Shown here one piece after another: positions 1-6,870 of a stretch of 64,000 nt of DNA (positions within the stretch are counted from its first letter, which is position 1; the number at the start of each line of letters is the position of its first letter). Both the position numbers and the translations under genes were made by a program. Under the pieces are notes generated by a model, which was given only the letters and a program-made list of their open reading frames with translations, was not told the origin of the DNA and did not search any database. Source of the stretch: Lachnospiraceae bacterium (GTDB lineage: Bacteria > Bacillota > Clostridia > Lachnospirales > Lachnospiraceae); NCBI GenBank assembly GCA_017427775.1, contig JAFRSD010000035.1:62001-126000 (forward strand), given 5' to 3'.

Positions 1-118
1 GGTAGAGAAATTCATAGTCTTTGTTCAACTCTTCCATGAATTTGTCGACCTGACCTTTGTTGTATCCGCTTGCTGCGGACTTGAATTTCGTGTTTTGAAT
101 CTCAACCGGTGTTAACAT
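1..118 (-). CDS. divIVA: DivIVA-family septum/pole protein, N-terminal part
   Basis: The gene is cut by the left edge, so only the first 39 codons are visible. They begin MLTPVEIQNTKF and continue with a G-Y-N-x-x-x-V-D-x-F-M pattern, which is the start of the DivIVA/GpsB membrane-binding N-terminus. DivIVA proteins bind strongly curved membrane at septa and poles through this end and oligomerise through a coiled coil that lies outside the window. The ATG at 116-118 follows a GAAAGGGGAAG ribosome binding site. The gene lies 27 bases after sepF, as in the Gram-positive yggS-sepF-divIVA cluster. Only the N-terminus can be judged, but it is typical. Confidence 0.88.
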   Translation of the reverse strand, partial: MLTPVEIQNTKFKSAASGYNKGQVDKFMEELNKDYEFLY

Positions 119-145
119 CGCTTACTTCCCCTTTCAAAATGATTT

Positions 146-967
146 TTATCTTCTGAATGTCGGAACTCCGAAGCCGTCCTGTCTCATCAAAGCATTATAA
201 TCGCCCGTCACATCAATGTTGGCAGGTGAAATGATGAAAATATAACTGGAAATCTGATTCAGATTTCCGCCGATGGAATAGACGCATCCGGAAACGAAAT
301 CCATAAGTCTCTGGGCTTTGTCCTTATCGAATCCTTCCAGATTTACGATAATAGGATTGCCGTTAATGAGGTTATCGCAGATCTCCTGGCAGTCATCGTC
401 AAAGCCCTGCGGCTTGATAATCGTTACGCCGAGCGCGTCTCGAACGGTACGGTTTGCGGGCGTGATCACGGGAGGAATCGACGGCGCCTGTGTGAAGGAC
501 TGCTGAGCAGGCGGCTGAACTGCCGGTCTTGCAACAGGCGTTCTTGCAGGCTGCTGCTGACGGTACATAGCGGCTTCTCTTGCCTTATAACGCTCCTCAA
601 ATGTCATCGTACCGCTTGCGTAACCGCTTCTGCGATCCTGGATCGATACGGTATTGTTCGCGTAAAGTGGCGCTCTCTGGTTCTGCTGGACCGGCTGCGG
701 CGCGGAAGCCATCGGCATTCCGACGCCCATGTCGTCATCCCCGAATTCATCGGTGTAAGGACGCTCAACAGGCTCCTCTTTCTTTTTACGAAACAGCGTT
801 TCCTTGAGGGAGAACTTCGGATGCGCGTCGCGTTCTGCCTTCTTCTCGGCCTTTTTACGGGCTTTCTCCTCTTCCGCTGCTATATAATCGTCATAATCGT
901 CGTAATCATCGAAATCACTGTCATCCGAAAGCTTTAACGAATCAATGATGCTCTTGAAAATGCTCAT
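146..967 (-). CDS. sepF: SepF, FtsZ-anchoring cell-division protein
   Basis: This 273-residue protein ends in a SepF (DUF552) domain at about residues 180-265, with the family pattern in which VIIKPQGFDD leads to the N-P-I-I-V-N-L-E-G strand and a Y-I-F-I-I-S-P terminal strand. SepF binds the FtsZ tail, polymerises into rings and anchors the Z-ring to membrane. The N-terminus is rich in D and Y (about residues 12-30), followed by a long Pro/Gln-rich linker. The usual amphipathic membrane helix at the extreme N-terminus is only weakly suggested by MSIFKSIIDSL. It is longer than the usual 150-200 residues because of the linker. It sits between the YggS-like gene and divIVA and is probably co-transcribed with both. 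Its start follows GGGGACG. Confidence 0.93.
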   Translation of the reverse strand: MSIFKSIIDSLKLSDDSDFDDYDDYDDYIAAEEEKARKKAEKKAERDAHPKFSLKETLFRKKKEEPVERPYTDEFGDDDMGVGMPMASAPQPVQQNQRAPLYANNTVSIQDRRSGYASGTMTFEERYKAREAAMYRQQQPARTPVARPAVQPPAQQSFTQAPSIPPVITPANRTVRDALGVTIIKPQGFDDDCQEICDNLINGNPIIVNLEGFDKDKAQRLMDFVSGCVYSIGGNLNQISSYIFIISPANIDVTGDYNALMRQDGFGVPTFRR

Positions 968-980
968 CTTTCACGTCCCC

Positions 981-1676
981 TTATTTAGTATAATCTCTCT
1001 CGCCGAACAGATAGGTACCGACACGGATGTGTGTCGCTCCTTCTTCCACGGCAACCCCGTAGTCACCGCTCATCCCCATCGATAATACATCAACAGAAAT
1101 ATTATTAATGTTTTTCTGATTTATGTCAACCATTAAATCATGCATTGTACGGAAATACGGACGGTTCGTTTCGGCGTCGTCAGTATAGGGCGCAACGGTC
1201 ATCAGACCGCGCAGCCGGATGTTTTTCAACTGTGCGACTTCCCTGACGAGCGGAAGCACATCCTCGGGCCGGATTCCGAACTTGCTTTTCTCGTCCGCAA
1301 CATTAACTTCGAGGAGAATGTCCTGGCATTTGCCGATCTTTCCGGCCTGCTTGTCAATCTCCTGCGCCAGGGCAAGCGAATCAACCGAATGGATCAGACC
1401 GGCAACCGCAACGGCCTTCTTGACCTTGTTGGATTGCAGGTGTCCGATCAGATGCCAGTTTACGGCGCCGCCTTCAAGCTGTGACGCCTTCTCGCACATT
1501 TCCTGCACTTTGTTCTCTCCGAATTCCGTCTGGCCGCATGCCATGGCTTCTTCAATCATCGCTAACGGTTTCGTCTTACTGACGGCGATCAGCGTGACTT
1601 CGGATGGATTTCTGTTACTCTTTCTGCACCGCGCCTCAACTTCTTTGAGAACGTCGGCGATACGGTCCTTAATCAT
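981..1676 (-). CDS. yggS: YggS/PROSC-type pyridoxal-phosphate homeostasis protein
   Basis: A 231-residue PLP-binding TIM-barrel protein of the YggS/YlmE/PROSC family, which buffers free PLP and affects amino-acid and cofactor balance but has no established catalytic activity. The PLP-lysine strand is V-T-L-I-A-V-S-K-T-K-P near residue 30. Family blocks F-G-E-N-K-V-Q-E and W-H-L-I-G-H-L-Q-S-N-K follow, and the C-terminal S-M-G-M-S-G-D and R-V-G-T-x-L-F-G motifs bind phosphate. The reading frame stays open to 1784 but would overlap the upstream gene. MIKDRIADVL at 1676 is the homologous start, although its best Shine-Dalgarno (AAAGGAG) lies about 25 bases upstream, unusually far. It is followed by sepF after 13 bases. 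Confidence 0.9.
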   Translation of the reverse strand: MIKDRIADVLKEVEARCRKSNRNPSEVTLIAVSKTKPLAMIEEAMACGQTEFGENKVQEMCEKASQLEGGAVNWHLIGHLQSNKVKKAVAVAGLIHSVDSLALAQEIDKQAGKIGKCQDILLEVNVADEKSKFGIRPEDVLPLVREVAQLKNIRLRGLMTVAPYTDDAETNRPYFRTMHDLMVDINQKNINNISVDVLSMGMSGDYGVAVEEGATHIRVGTYLFGERDYTK

Positions 1677-1719
1677 ATATGACTGTTCCGGATGTACCGG
1701 AACTCCTTTCTGTAACTTC

Positions 1720-3108
1720 CTAGTAGATCGTCTGGGATTCTTCGATCGTGGAGGAATCCTTTGCGATATGATCATGCTCCGCAATGCTGAAGGACATGCC
1801 GGCCTTCACAACGCAGAATTCCTTTCCCATCTGCACAAGTTCCACGCGTCGGAACTGCGCAAATCCTTTGTTGACGCAATAGACGCCGGTCAGCTTTCCG
1901 ACAAGCGAGATCTGGAATGTATCCTGTGTCTTGTCATCATAAATGAAAGTGCCGTACGTGATCGCTTTCATGTCTATGTAGTTATAGGTCTCATCTTCAT
2001 AATAGATCTCGACCGGAAGAAACTCGTAATATTTCTTCTTCTGTTCCTCGTCGTGACGAAGGATCATGATTCCGGTCTTATTGGAATCGCCGCCCTTCGT
2101 GAAATACGACTTCGGCACCATATAAAACTCTTTCTCGACAAGCGCGGTCTTCGGAATCTTCAGACCATCCTCCTGCACGAGATCAAGATTGACGGTCAGA
2201 AATCGCTTGTTCAGATAACGGACCATATACTGCTTTAACGTGATGCGCGCGAAATATCCGTCGCCGATGTGCATGAAGATAACCGGCGAAGTAAGCGTCA
2301 GGTCATCATCCTCGATCGTATAGGTGATCGTTGTTTTCTCACTGAGCCGTTCATACTGCTTTTCGGTAAGGTTCAGGACAATGCTCCAGGTCTCATCCGA
2401 CAGCAGTTTATAAATCGTACTCCCCTGCTCCTTCAAACTGGCGTCGAACAGGTTCGAGCTTGTATAGTTCTTCTTGTTGAAGGTTTCAAGCGTAACATGA
2501 TCCGCATCAAGTCCGTCAAGCGAATCCGAAAAATAAGACACAAGTCCGGATGCCTCCGCCTTATGAACGGTAAGCGAACCCTGATAGGACTGATCGATCA
2601 ATATCTCATTCAGATGCTCCATCAGATAGGTATCGGAGATGCTGTTAACGGTCGTCGTGAGTTCATCCTTCAGCGAATAAACGAGGCTGAAATCGGATTT
2701 GTCATAATGCTCGTTGTAATTGCTGATACAGTTCTTGATTTGCTCGACATCCTCGTCGGAAAGCGTATACGATTCATCGTTGCCGGAGATCATGTTATAG
2801 ATCTGACGGCTTTCATCGATGGAATACACGGTTTCGCCCTTGGAAACCCGCGTACCGCTCCGCATATAATAGTTTACGTATCCGGCGATACCGGTCTTCA
2901 CGGGCGTTTCGTTACGGATGATCACCGCCTCGGCCTTCGTATCGGACGCCAGCGGCAGCATCTGAACCTCGTAAATGGAAAGGTGCGAATGGTTGAAGTA
3001 CAGGATAATATTGACAATGATATACAGCGTGAAAGCAATAAAAACAACCGTGCCGACATTCAGCTTGGAAACCGCGCTGCTTCTCCTGGGTGTTCTTTTC
3101 GCCGCCAT
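1720..3108 (-). CDS. HlyD-like single-TM membrane protein of the division cluster
   Basis: A 462-residue protein with a basic N-terminal tail, one membrane segment at about residues 18-38 (V-G-T-V-V-F-I-A-F-T) and a large extracytoplasmic part. The part after the TM carries the split biotinyl-lipoyl-like hairpin of HlyD/membrane-fusion proteins (I-A-G-Y-V-N-Y-Y and G-E-T-V-Y-S-I near residues 75-105). The ATG at 3108 follows GAAAGGAGG; a longer open frame to 3153 has no better signal. No ABC or RND partner is adjacent, so an export role is not supported locally. Position 43 bases upstream of yggS-sepF suggests a link to the envelope or division, which is inference. It may be transcribed from a TATAAT at about 3165-3170, but no good -35 is visible. 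Confidence 0.75.
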   Translation of the reverse strand: MAAKRTPRRSSAVSKLNVGTVVFIAFTLYIIVNIILYFNHSHLSIYEVQMLPLASDTKAEAVIIRNETPVKTGIAGYVNYYMRSGTRVSKGETVYSIDESRQIYNMISGNDESYTLSDEDVEQIKNCISNYNEHYDKSDFSLVYSLKDELTTTVNSISDTYLMEHLNEILIDQSYQGSLTVHKAEASGLVSYFSDSLDGLDADHVTLETFNKKNYTSSNLFDASLKEQGSTIYKLLSDETWSIVLNLTEKQYERLSEKTTITYTIEDDDLTLTSPVIFMHIGDGYFARITLKQYMVRYLNKRFLTVNLDLVQEDGLKIPKTALVEKEFYMVPKSYFTKGGDSNKTGIMILRHDEEQKKKYYEFLPVEIYYEDETYNYIDMKAITYGTFIYDDKTQDTFQISLVGKLTGVYCVNKGFAQFRRVELVQMGKEFCVVKAGMSFSIAEHDHIAKDSSTIEESQTIY

Positions 3109-3251
3109 GAAATCCTGCCTCCTTTCCTCTTTCGCGCCCGAACGCAATACCACGAATAAATTATACTATAGTTGTCGAAAAAAATAAAGTTTTCTGTTCC
3201 GGAAAATGTGAAAATTCTTCTTTTTTTCACAGATTTCCGGAAAGGAAAATG

Positions 3252-3284
3252 AAAAAACGGGCAATGGTCGTAAACCACTGCCCG
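3252..3284 (-). terminator. Intrinsic terminator after the P-loop gene
   Basis: On the minus strand, CGGGCAGTGG pairs with CCATTGCCCG around a 7-base loop (one G-T wobble), and six T residues follow. It lies just past the stop of the 139-residue P-loop gene and separates it from the HlyD-like gene. Confidence 0.9.
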
Positions 3285-3316
3285 TAAAAGCCTTGCTATC
3301 GATTGAAAACGCCGAA

Positions 3317-3736
3317 TTACAGTGCAACGATAACCTTGCTGCGAACGCTTTCGGAAAGCGTCTCTGCATTAGCGGAAAGGCTGATGATGATGTCAACGTT
3401 GAACTTAACGGAAACCATATCAAGCTTCTCAACAACACGGTCGATGTCGTCTGCGTTCATGCAGGCAATCTTCAAAAAGCTGTCAAGGTAAATCTTCTCA
3501 AGATCATGATCCTGGGAAATGATACCGCAGATGAAACCAACAAATTCAGATGCGCACTCAACGCAATAATCGTTTACATTAATCAGACGGATCTTATTAT
3601 TGAGCTCATACATGTGCTTGTTGCTCTTATCAAGATATACGATGGTACCCTTTGATGTTACGACATCGGCATTCACCTTGTCCAATAAAATCTTGGTCTT
3701 TCCTTTGCCCTTTTCTCCGGCGATAATCTGTACCAT
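3317..3736 (-). CDS. Small P-loop protein of unknown function
   Basis: This 139-residue protein begins with a strand and a Walker A loop, I-I-A-G-E-K-G-K-G-K-T, at residues 4-14. A second strand (G-T-I-V-Y-L-D) could supply a Walker B-like acid, and the C-terminus has a further hydrophobic strand (V-D-I-I-I-S-L-S). The size equals a bare nucleotide-binding core with no effector domain, so the function is unknown. The gene is monocistronic by inspection: a promoter at 3774-3802, an AGGAGG ribosome binding site 8 bases before the ATG, and a strong terminator at 3252-3284. It lies between the division cluster and the cell-shape operon. It may be a nucleotide-binding regulator or a degenerate ATPase; the sequence does not decide. 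Confidence 0.8.
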   Translation of the reverse strand: MVQIIAGEKGKGKTKILLDKVNADVVTSKGTIVYLDKSNKHMYELNNKIRLINVNDYCVECASEFVGFICGIISQDHDLEKIYLDSFLKIACMNADDIDRVVEKLDMVSVKFNVDIIISLSANAETLSESVRSKVIVAL

Positions 3737-3773
3737 TGCTGTGTCCTCCTAAAGTGTTATTTGGGATATTTTT

Positions 3774-3802
3774 ATTATATTACACCCATGCAAAAAGTAC
3801 AA
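3774..3802 (-). promoter_or_regulatory. Putative sigma-A promoter of the P-loop gene
   Basis: TTGTAC (rc of 3797-3802), a 17-base spacer and TATAAT (rc of 3774-3779) lie 38 bases upstream of the ATG at 3736. The -10 is perfect and the -35 is only half matched. Confidence 0.6.
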
Positions 3803-3836
3803 CTCTATTTCACGAAAAATACAAAAAACGGATGCC

Positions 3837-4844
3837 TTATTCCGAAAGACAGTAAGTTGACATCAAATCATTCATCTTCGTGTATAATTTTTCTTCGCTC
3901 TCCGCCCGGAATACCCCGAGAATATACTCGGTTCCGTAGGAATTCTTAATATGCATGATCAGACAGTAGCCGGCCGAATTGGTCGTTCCGGTCTTACCGC
4001 CGAGGATCGCGATGCTGTTCGGATAATCATAGTGGTGCTTCGGATCCGTCAGCTTAAAGCAGTTGGTCGTTTTCACGGTTCTCGAACGCTGCGCGCCCGA
4101 TTTATCCACGTAATTGTAACGCTTCTCGGTATAGGTCATGATCTCGCGGAATTCTTTATATTTCGTGCATTCCTGATAGACGATATACATATCGTAAGGC
4201 GTTGTCTTGTGCTTGTCGTCGTGAAGTCCGCTGGCGTTTACGAAATTCGTATTGAGACCGCCGAGTTTCTTCATCTCCTGGTTCATCAGCTCGACAAATG
4301 CGGCCTCGCTTCCCGCCACATGGATCGCAAGTGCCACTGCGGCGTTGTTCGCCGAACTTACAAGCATACAAAGAAGCAGGTCGTGAACGGTCATGATGTC
4401 GCCTTCGTTCAGCTCTTCCACCGAACCGCGGCTGAACTCCGCCATTTCCTTCGTGATCACAACCTTTTCGTCGGTCTTGCAGCGGTTCAGTGTCACAAGC
4501 GCGGTCATCAGTTTGGTGATACTCGCCGGCGAGAAAAGCTCATCCATACGATATCCGAAGACAAGCTCGTTCTTCGTCCGGTTGATGACGAACGCGCATC
4601 CTTTTCTGTCAGGCTTCTCTTCGTCGAACACATAGTCCGTCGTCAGCATGTCATGCGTGACATTGCAGATGAAGAACTGTGAAAGTAACGGCGCGTAACG
4701 GGCTTCCGACTGGGCACCGATATCCGCGTGGACCACGCTGTCCTTCGACCGGTAATCGCCAAGAAGGCTCTTCTGTTTCTTTCCGCAGCCCGTACAGCCG
4801 GCCAGTATGGCTGTCACGAGGAGCAAAGCGGTGATTTTCTTCAT
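3837..4844 (-). CDS. D-alanyl-D-alanine carboxypeptidase, lipoprotein (S11 family)
   Basis: A 335-residue serine DD-peptidase of the DacA/PBP5 family, which trims the terminal D-Ala of peptidoglycan stem peptides outside the membrane. The three penicillin-binding motifs are present: S-x-x-K as S-I-T-K near residue 108, S-x-N as S-A-N near 165, and K-T-G as G-G-K-T-G-T near 285. The N-terminus has a lipoprotein signal with lipobox L-A-G-C, so the enzyme is probably lipid-anchored rather than held by the C-terminal amphipathic helix of classical PBP5, and no such C-terminal extension is present. The ATG at 4844 follows GAAAGGACAG. It comes 43 bases after rodA and is probably the last gene of the shape operon. 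Confidence 0.9.
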   Translation of the reverse strand: MKKITALLLVTAILAGCTGCGKKQKSLLGDYRSKDSVVHADIGAQSEARYAPLLSQFFICNVTHDMLTTDYVFDEEKPDRKGCAFVINRTKNELVFGYRMDELFSPASITKLMTALVTLNRCKTDEKVVITKEMAEFSRGSVEELNEGDIMTVHDLLLCMLVSSANNAAVALAIHVAGSEAAFVELMNQEMKKLGGLNTNFVNASGLHDDKHKTTPYDMYIVYQECTKYKEFREIMTYTEKRYNYVDKSGAQRSRTVKTTNCFKLTDPKHHYDYPNSIAILGGKTGTTNSAGYCLIMHIKNSYGTEYILGVFRAESEEKLYTKMNDLMSTYCLSE

Positions 4845-4887
4845 GGTACTGTCCTTTCTGAAGAACATGTTTACGGCAAATGTGATA

Positions 4888-6117
4888 TTACTTGACGTCG
4901 CGAAGCAGTTCGTTCAGATTCATTTCGTATTTGTCTTTTTCAAGAAGCGTCGATTTATTCTGAAGTCCGATGTTCAAAAGAACTCCGATCGTGATCATGT
5001 TCGAAAGAAGCGCGCTCAGACCGGAACTTAAAAACGGCAGCGGGATTCCCGTGTTCGGAAGAAGTGAAACAACAACGCCGATATTAACAAGCGTCTGCGT
5101 ACAGAGCATGATTGAAATGCCGGCCGCGATCAGATATCCGAGACGGTCCTTCGCATTCATTGCAACACGGAAGCCGATGAACGTCATCAGCAGATACAGT
5201 CCGATGATCAGAATACAGCCGAAGAACCCGAACTCTTCCGCTACCGCCGAGAAGATAAAGTCGGACTCTACTACCGGAACGTAATGCGCGTAGTTCGAAG
5301 TGTCGCCGATAATGGTCTTTCCGAACATACCGCCCGATTCGATCGCCGCGGCGGCCTGGTTCTGCTGGTACATAAGGTCGGGGTATTTATCCGGTTCCTT
5401 CAATGCAAGAATTCGATTGATCTGATATTTGTTCTTAATGAGTTTCTGGTTCGGCTGCAGGATATACCAGAACAGTCCGATCGCGGACGGTATCCCGACC
5501 GCCAGCGCCGGTATGACAATCTTATACGAAAGACCGGCAAGAAACAGCATGCAGAAAAACGTTGCGGACAAAACGATACTTGTCGACAGATCCGGCTGAT
5601 CGTAGATCAGATAGATCGGCAGCAGACATAAGCCCAAAACCAGCAGAAGCGTCCAGAAGCGGTTGATCCTGTCTCCAACTTTAACCATCAGCTGGGCGGC
5701 AAATACGATAACAATGATCTTGGTAAGCTCCGACGGCATGAACTCGAAACCGTGCTGGGCTTTACCCGCACCGCCTATTTTGATCCATCGTTTCGCGTCA
5801 CGGTATGCCCATCCGTATACGAGGTTGGATCCGGGGATTCCGCAGTTATAAGTAACAAACTTACAGATAAGCATCATGCCGAGATTCGCAAGATACATGA
5901 GAATATACATCTTTGCAATGAAATGATAATCGATCAGCGATACGACGATCATTACAAGGAAACCGAGAAGAAGTCCCGGCAGTTGCCGTTCAAACTGGTT
6001 CTCGTCCGCGTCCTGCAGTTTCTGTATCAAAACAAGCCCGACCGTTGCAAGAATGATCAGGATCGAGACAATCGAAAACTTGTAATTGTTAATGTGATAA
6101 CGATACTTACGAAACAT
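4888..6117 (-). CDS. rodA: RodA, SEDS peptidoglycan polymerase of the elongasome
   Basis: A 409-residue polytopic membrane protein of the SEDS (FtsW/RodA/SpoVE) family with about ten membrane segments. SEDS proteins polymerise lipid II glycan chains together with a class B PBP. Typical signatures are P-S-E-L-T-K near residue 125, Y-Q-Q-N-Q-A-A-A-A-I-E-S-G-G in the large loop, and the C-terminal P-N-T-G-I-P-L-P-F-L-S-S-G motif. RodA is preferred over FtsW because it lies in one operon with mreBCD and mrdA, its expected partners. The gene follows minC after 17 bases. In related clusters minD and minE often stand at this junction, and they are missing here. Confidence 0.92.
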   Translation of the reverse strand: MFRKYRYHINNYKFSIVSILIILATVGLVLIQKLQDADENQFERQLPGLLLGFLVMIVVSLIDYHFIAKMYILMYLANLGMMLICKFVTYNCGIPGSNLVYGWAYRDAKRWIKIGGAGKAQHGFEFMPSELTKIIVIVFAAQLMVKVGDRINRFWTLLLVLGLCLLPIYLIYDQPDLSTSIVLSATFFCMLFLAGLSYKIVIPALAVGIPSAIGLFWYILQPNQKLIKNKYQINRILALKEPDKYPDLMYQQNQAAAAIESGGMFGKTIIGDTSNYAHYVPVVESDFIFSAVAEEFGFFGCILIIGLYLLMTFIGFRVAMNAKDRLGYLIAAGISIMLCTQTLVNIGVVVSLLPNTGIPLPFLSSGLSALLSNMITIGVLLNIGLQNKSTLLEKDKYEMNLNELLRDVK

Positions 6118-6134
6118 ATGGACTTCCTTTTTTT

Positions 6135-6854
6135 CTAATCAAGCAGTTCGTACAATTCTTCATCTGCGCCGAACGTGTCGGTCTCCACATAACGAAGCTT
6201 TACGGTATCTCCGACCAGCTCCGCGATCATGCTGCAGTTCTCAAGGCCGCTCTTTTTGAGAAGTTTTGCTTCCTTCTTGCGTTCCTTATCGGTCTTATCA
6301 GGAACGGTATACTCATATCGCCCGATCGCAAGACGCTCGGGATTCATCTGCGCGGCAAATACGAACGATTCCCGGTTTGAATTGGTACCGGCAAGAGCGG
6401 TTCCCAAAAGCGCGCCGATGACGATGATGCTTCCGCCGCTCACGATCTCCGCTCCGGCTTCCACGTTGCCGACGATAACGATCGAATTTTCCGTTTCGAG
6501 GCGTCGCCCGGAACGAAGGATTCCCTGATACATCTGCGCGGTTTTCGTGGAAAGGCTTCCGATCACCTGGTCCATGGACTGCTTCAGGATCTCTTCGTTT
6601 GCTTCATTTCCGTCAATGACGCAGATGATCTCGAGTTCCGAGTTCTCCGTGATGACACGGAGGATTTCCTTCTGCTCTTCGGTGGACAGTTCACGTCCCT
6701 CAAATCGCATGGACATGCGGGCGCTTCCGAGAAATTTCGCGGAAGTTTTCATGCGCTTCTCGAGTTCGGTCAGAATCTCTTCAAACGGTACTTCGTTCGA
6801 TAAAACAAGGGAGATTCCGTCTTTATAGCCTTTCAGAATAACCGTATTCTTCAT
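6135..6854 (-). CDS. minC: MinC, septum-site inhibitor
   Basis: This 239-residue protein has the two-domain MinC layout: an N-terminal FtsZ-interacting domain (about 1-105, starting MKNTVILKGYKDG) and a C-terminal right-handed beta-helix (about 125-215) built from short turns such as S-I-V-I-V-G-N-V-x-x-G-A-E and G-S-I-I-V-I-G-A-L-x-G. MinC blocks Z-ring assembly away from midcell when recruited by MinD. The open frame extends to 6989, but the ATG at 6854 matches the family start and follows AAGAGGG. It stands between mrdA (16 bases) and rodA (17 bases). No minD is adjacent, so its membrane recruiter must be elsewhere or absent. Confidence 0.92.
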   Translation of the reverse strand: MKNTVILKGYKDGISLVLSNEVPFEEILTELEKRMKTSAKFLGSARMSMRFEGRELSTEEQKEILRVITENSELEIICVIDGNEANEEILKQSMDQVIGSLSTKTAQMYQGILRSGRRLETENSIVIVGNVEAGAEIVSGGSIIVIGALLGTALAGTNSNRESFVFAAQMNPERLAIGRYEYTVPDKTDKERKKEAKLLKKSGLENCSMIAELVGDTVKLRYVETDTFGADEELYELLD

Positions 6855-6870
6855 GGATAACCCTCTTCTT

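Noticed and set aside
3805..3836. Short CGGA/TCCG hairpin with T residues after the DD-carboxypeptidase gene
   Set aside because: A stem of 4 bp is too weak to support a terminator call.
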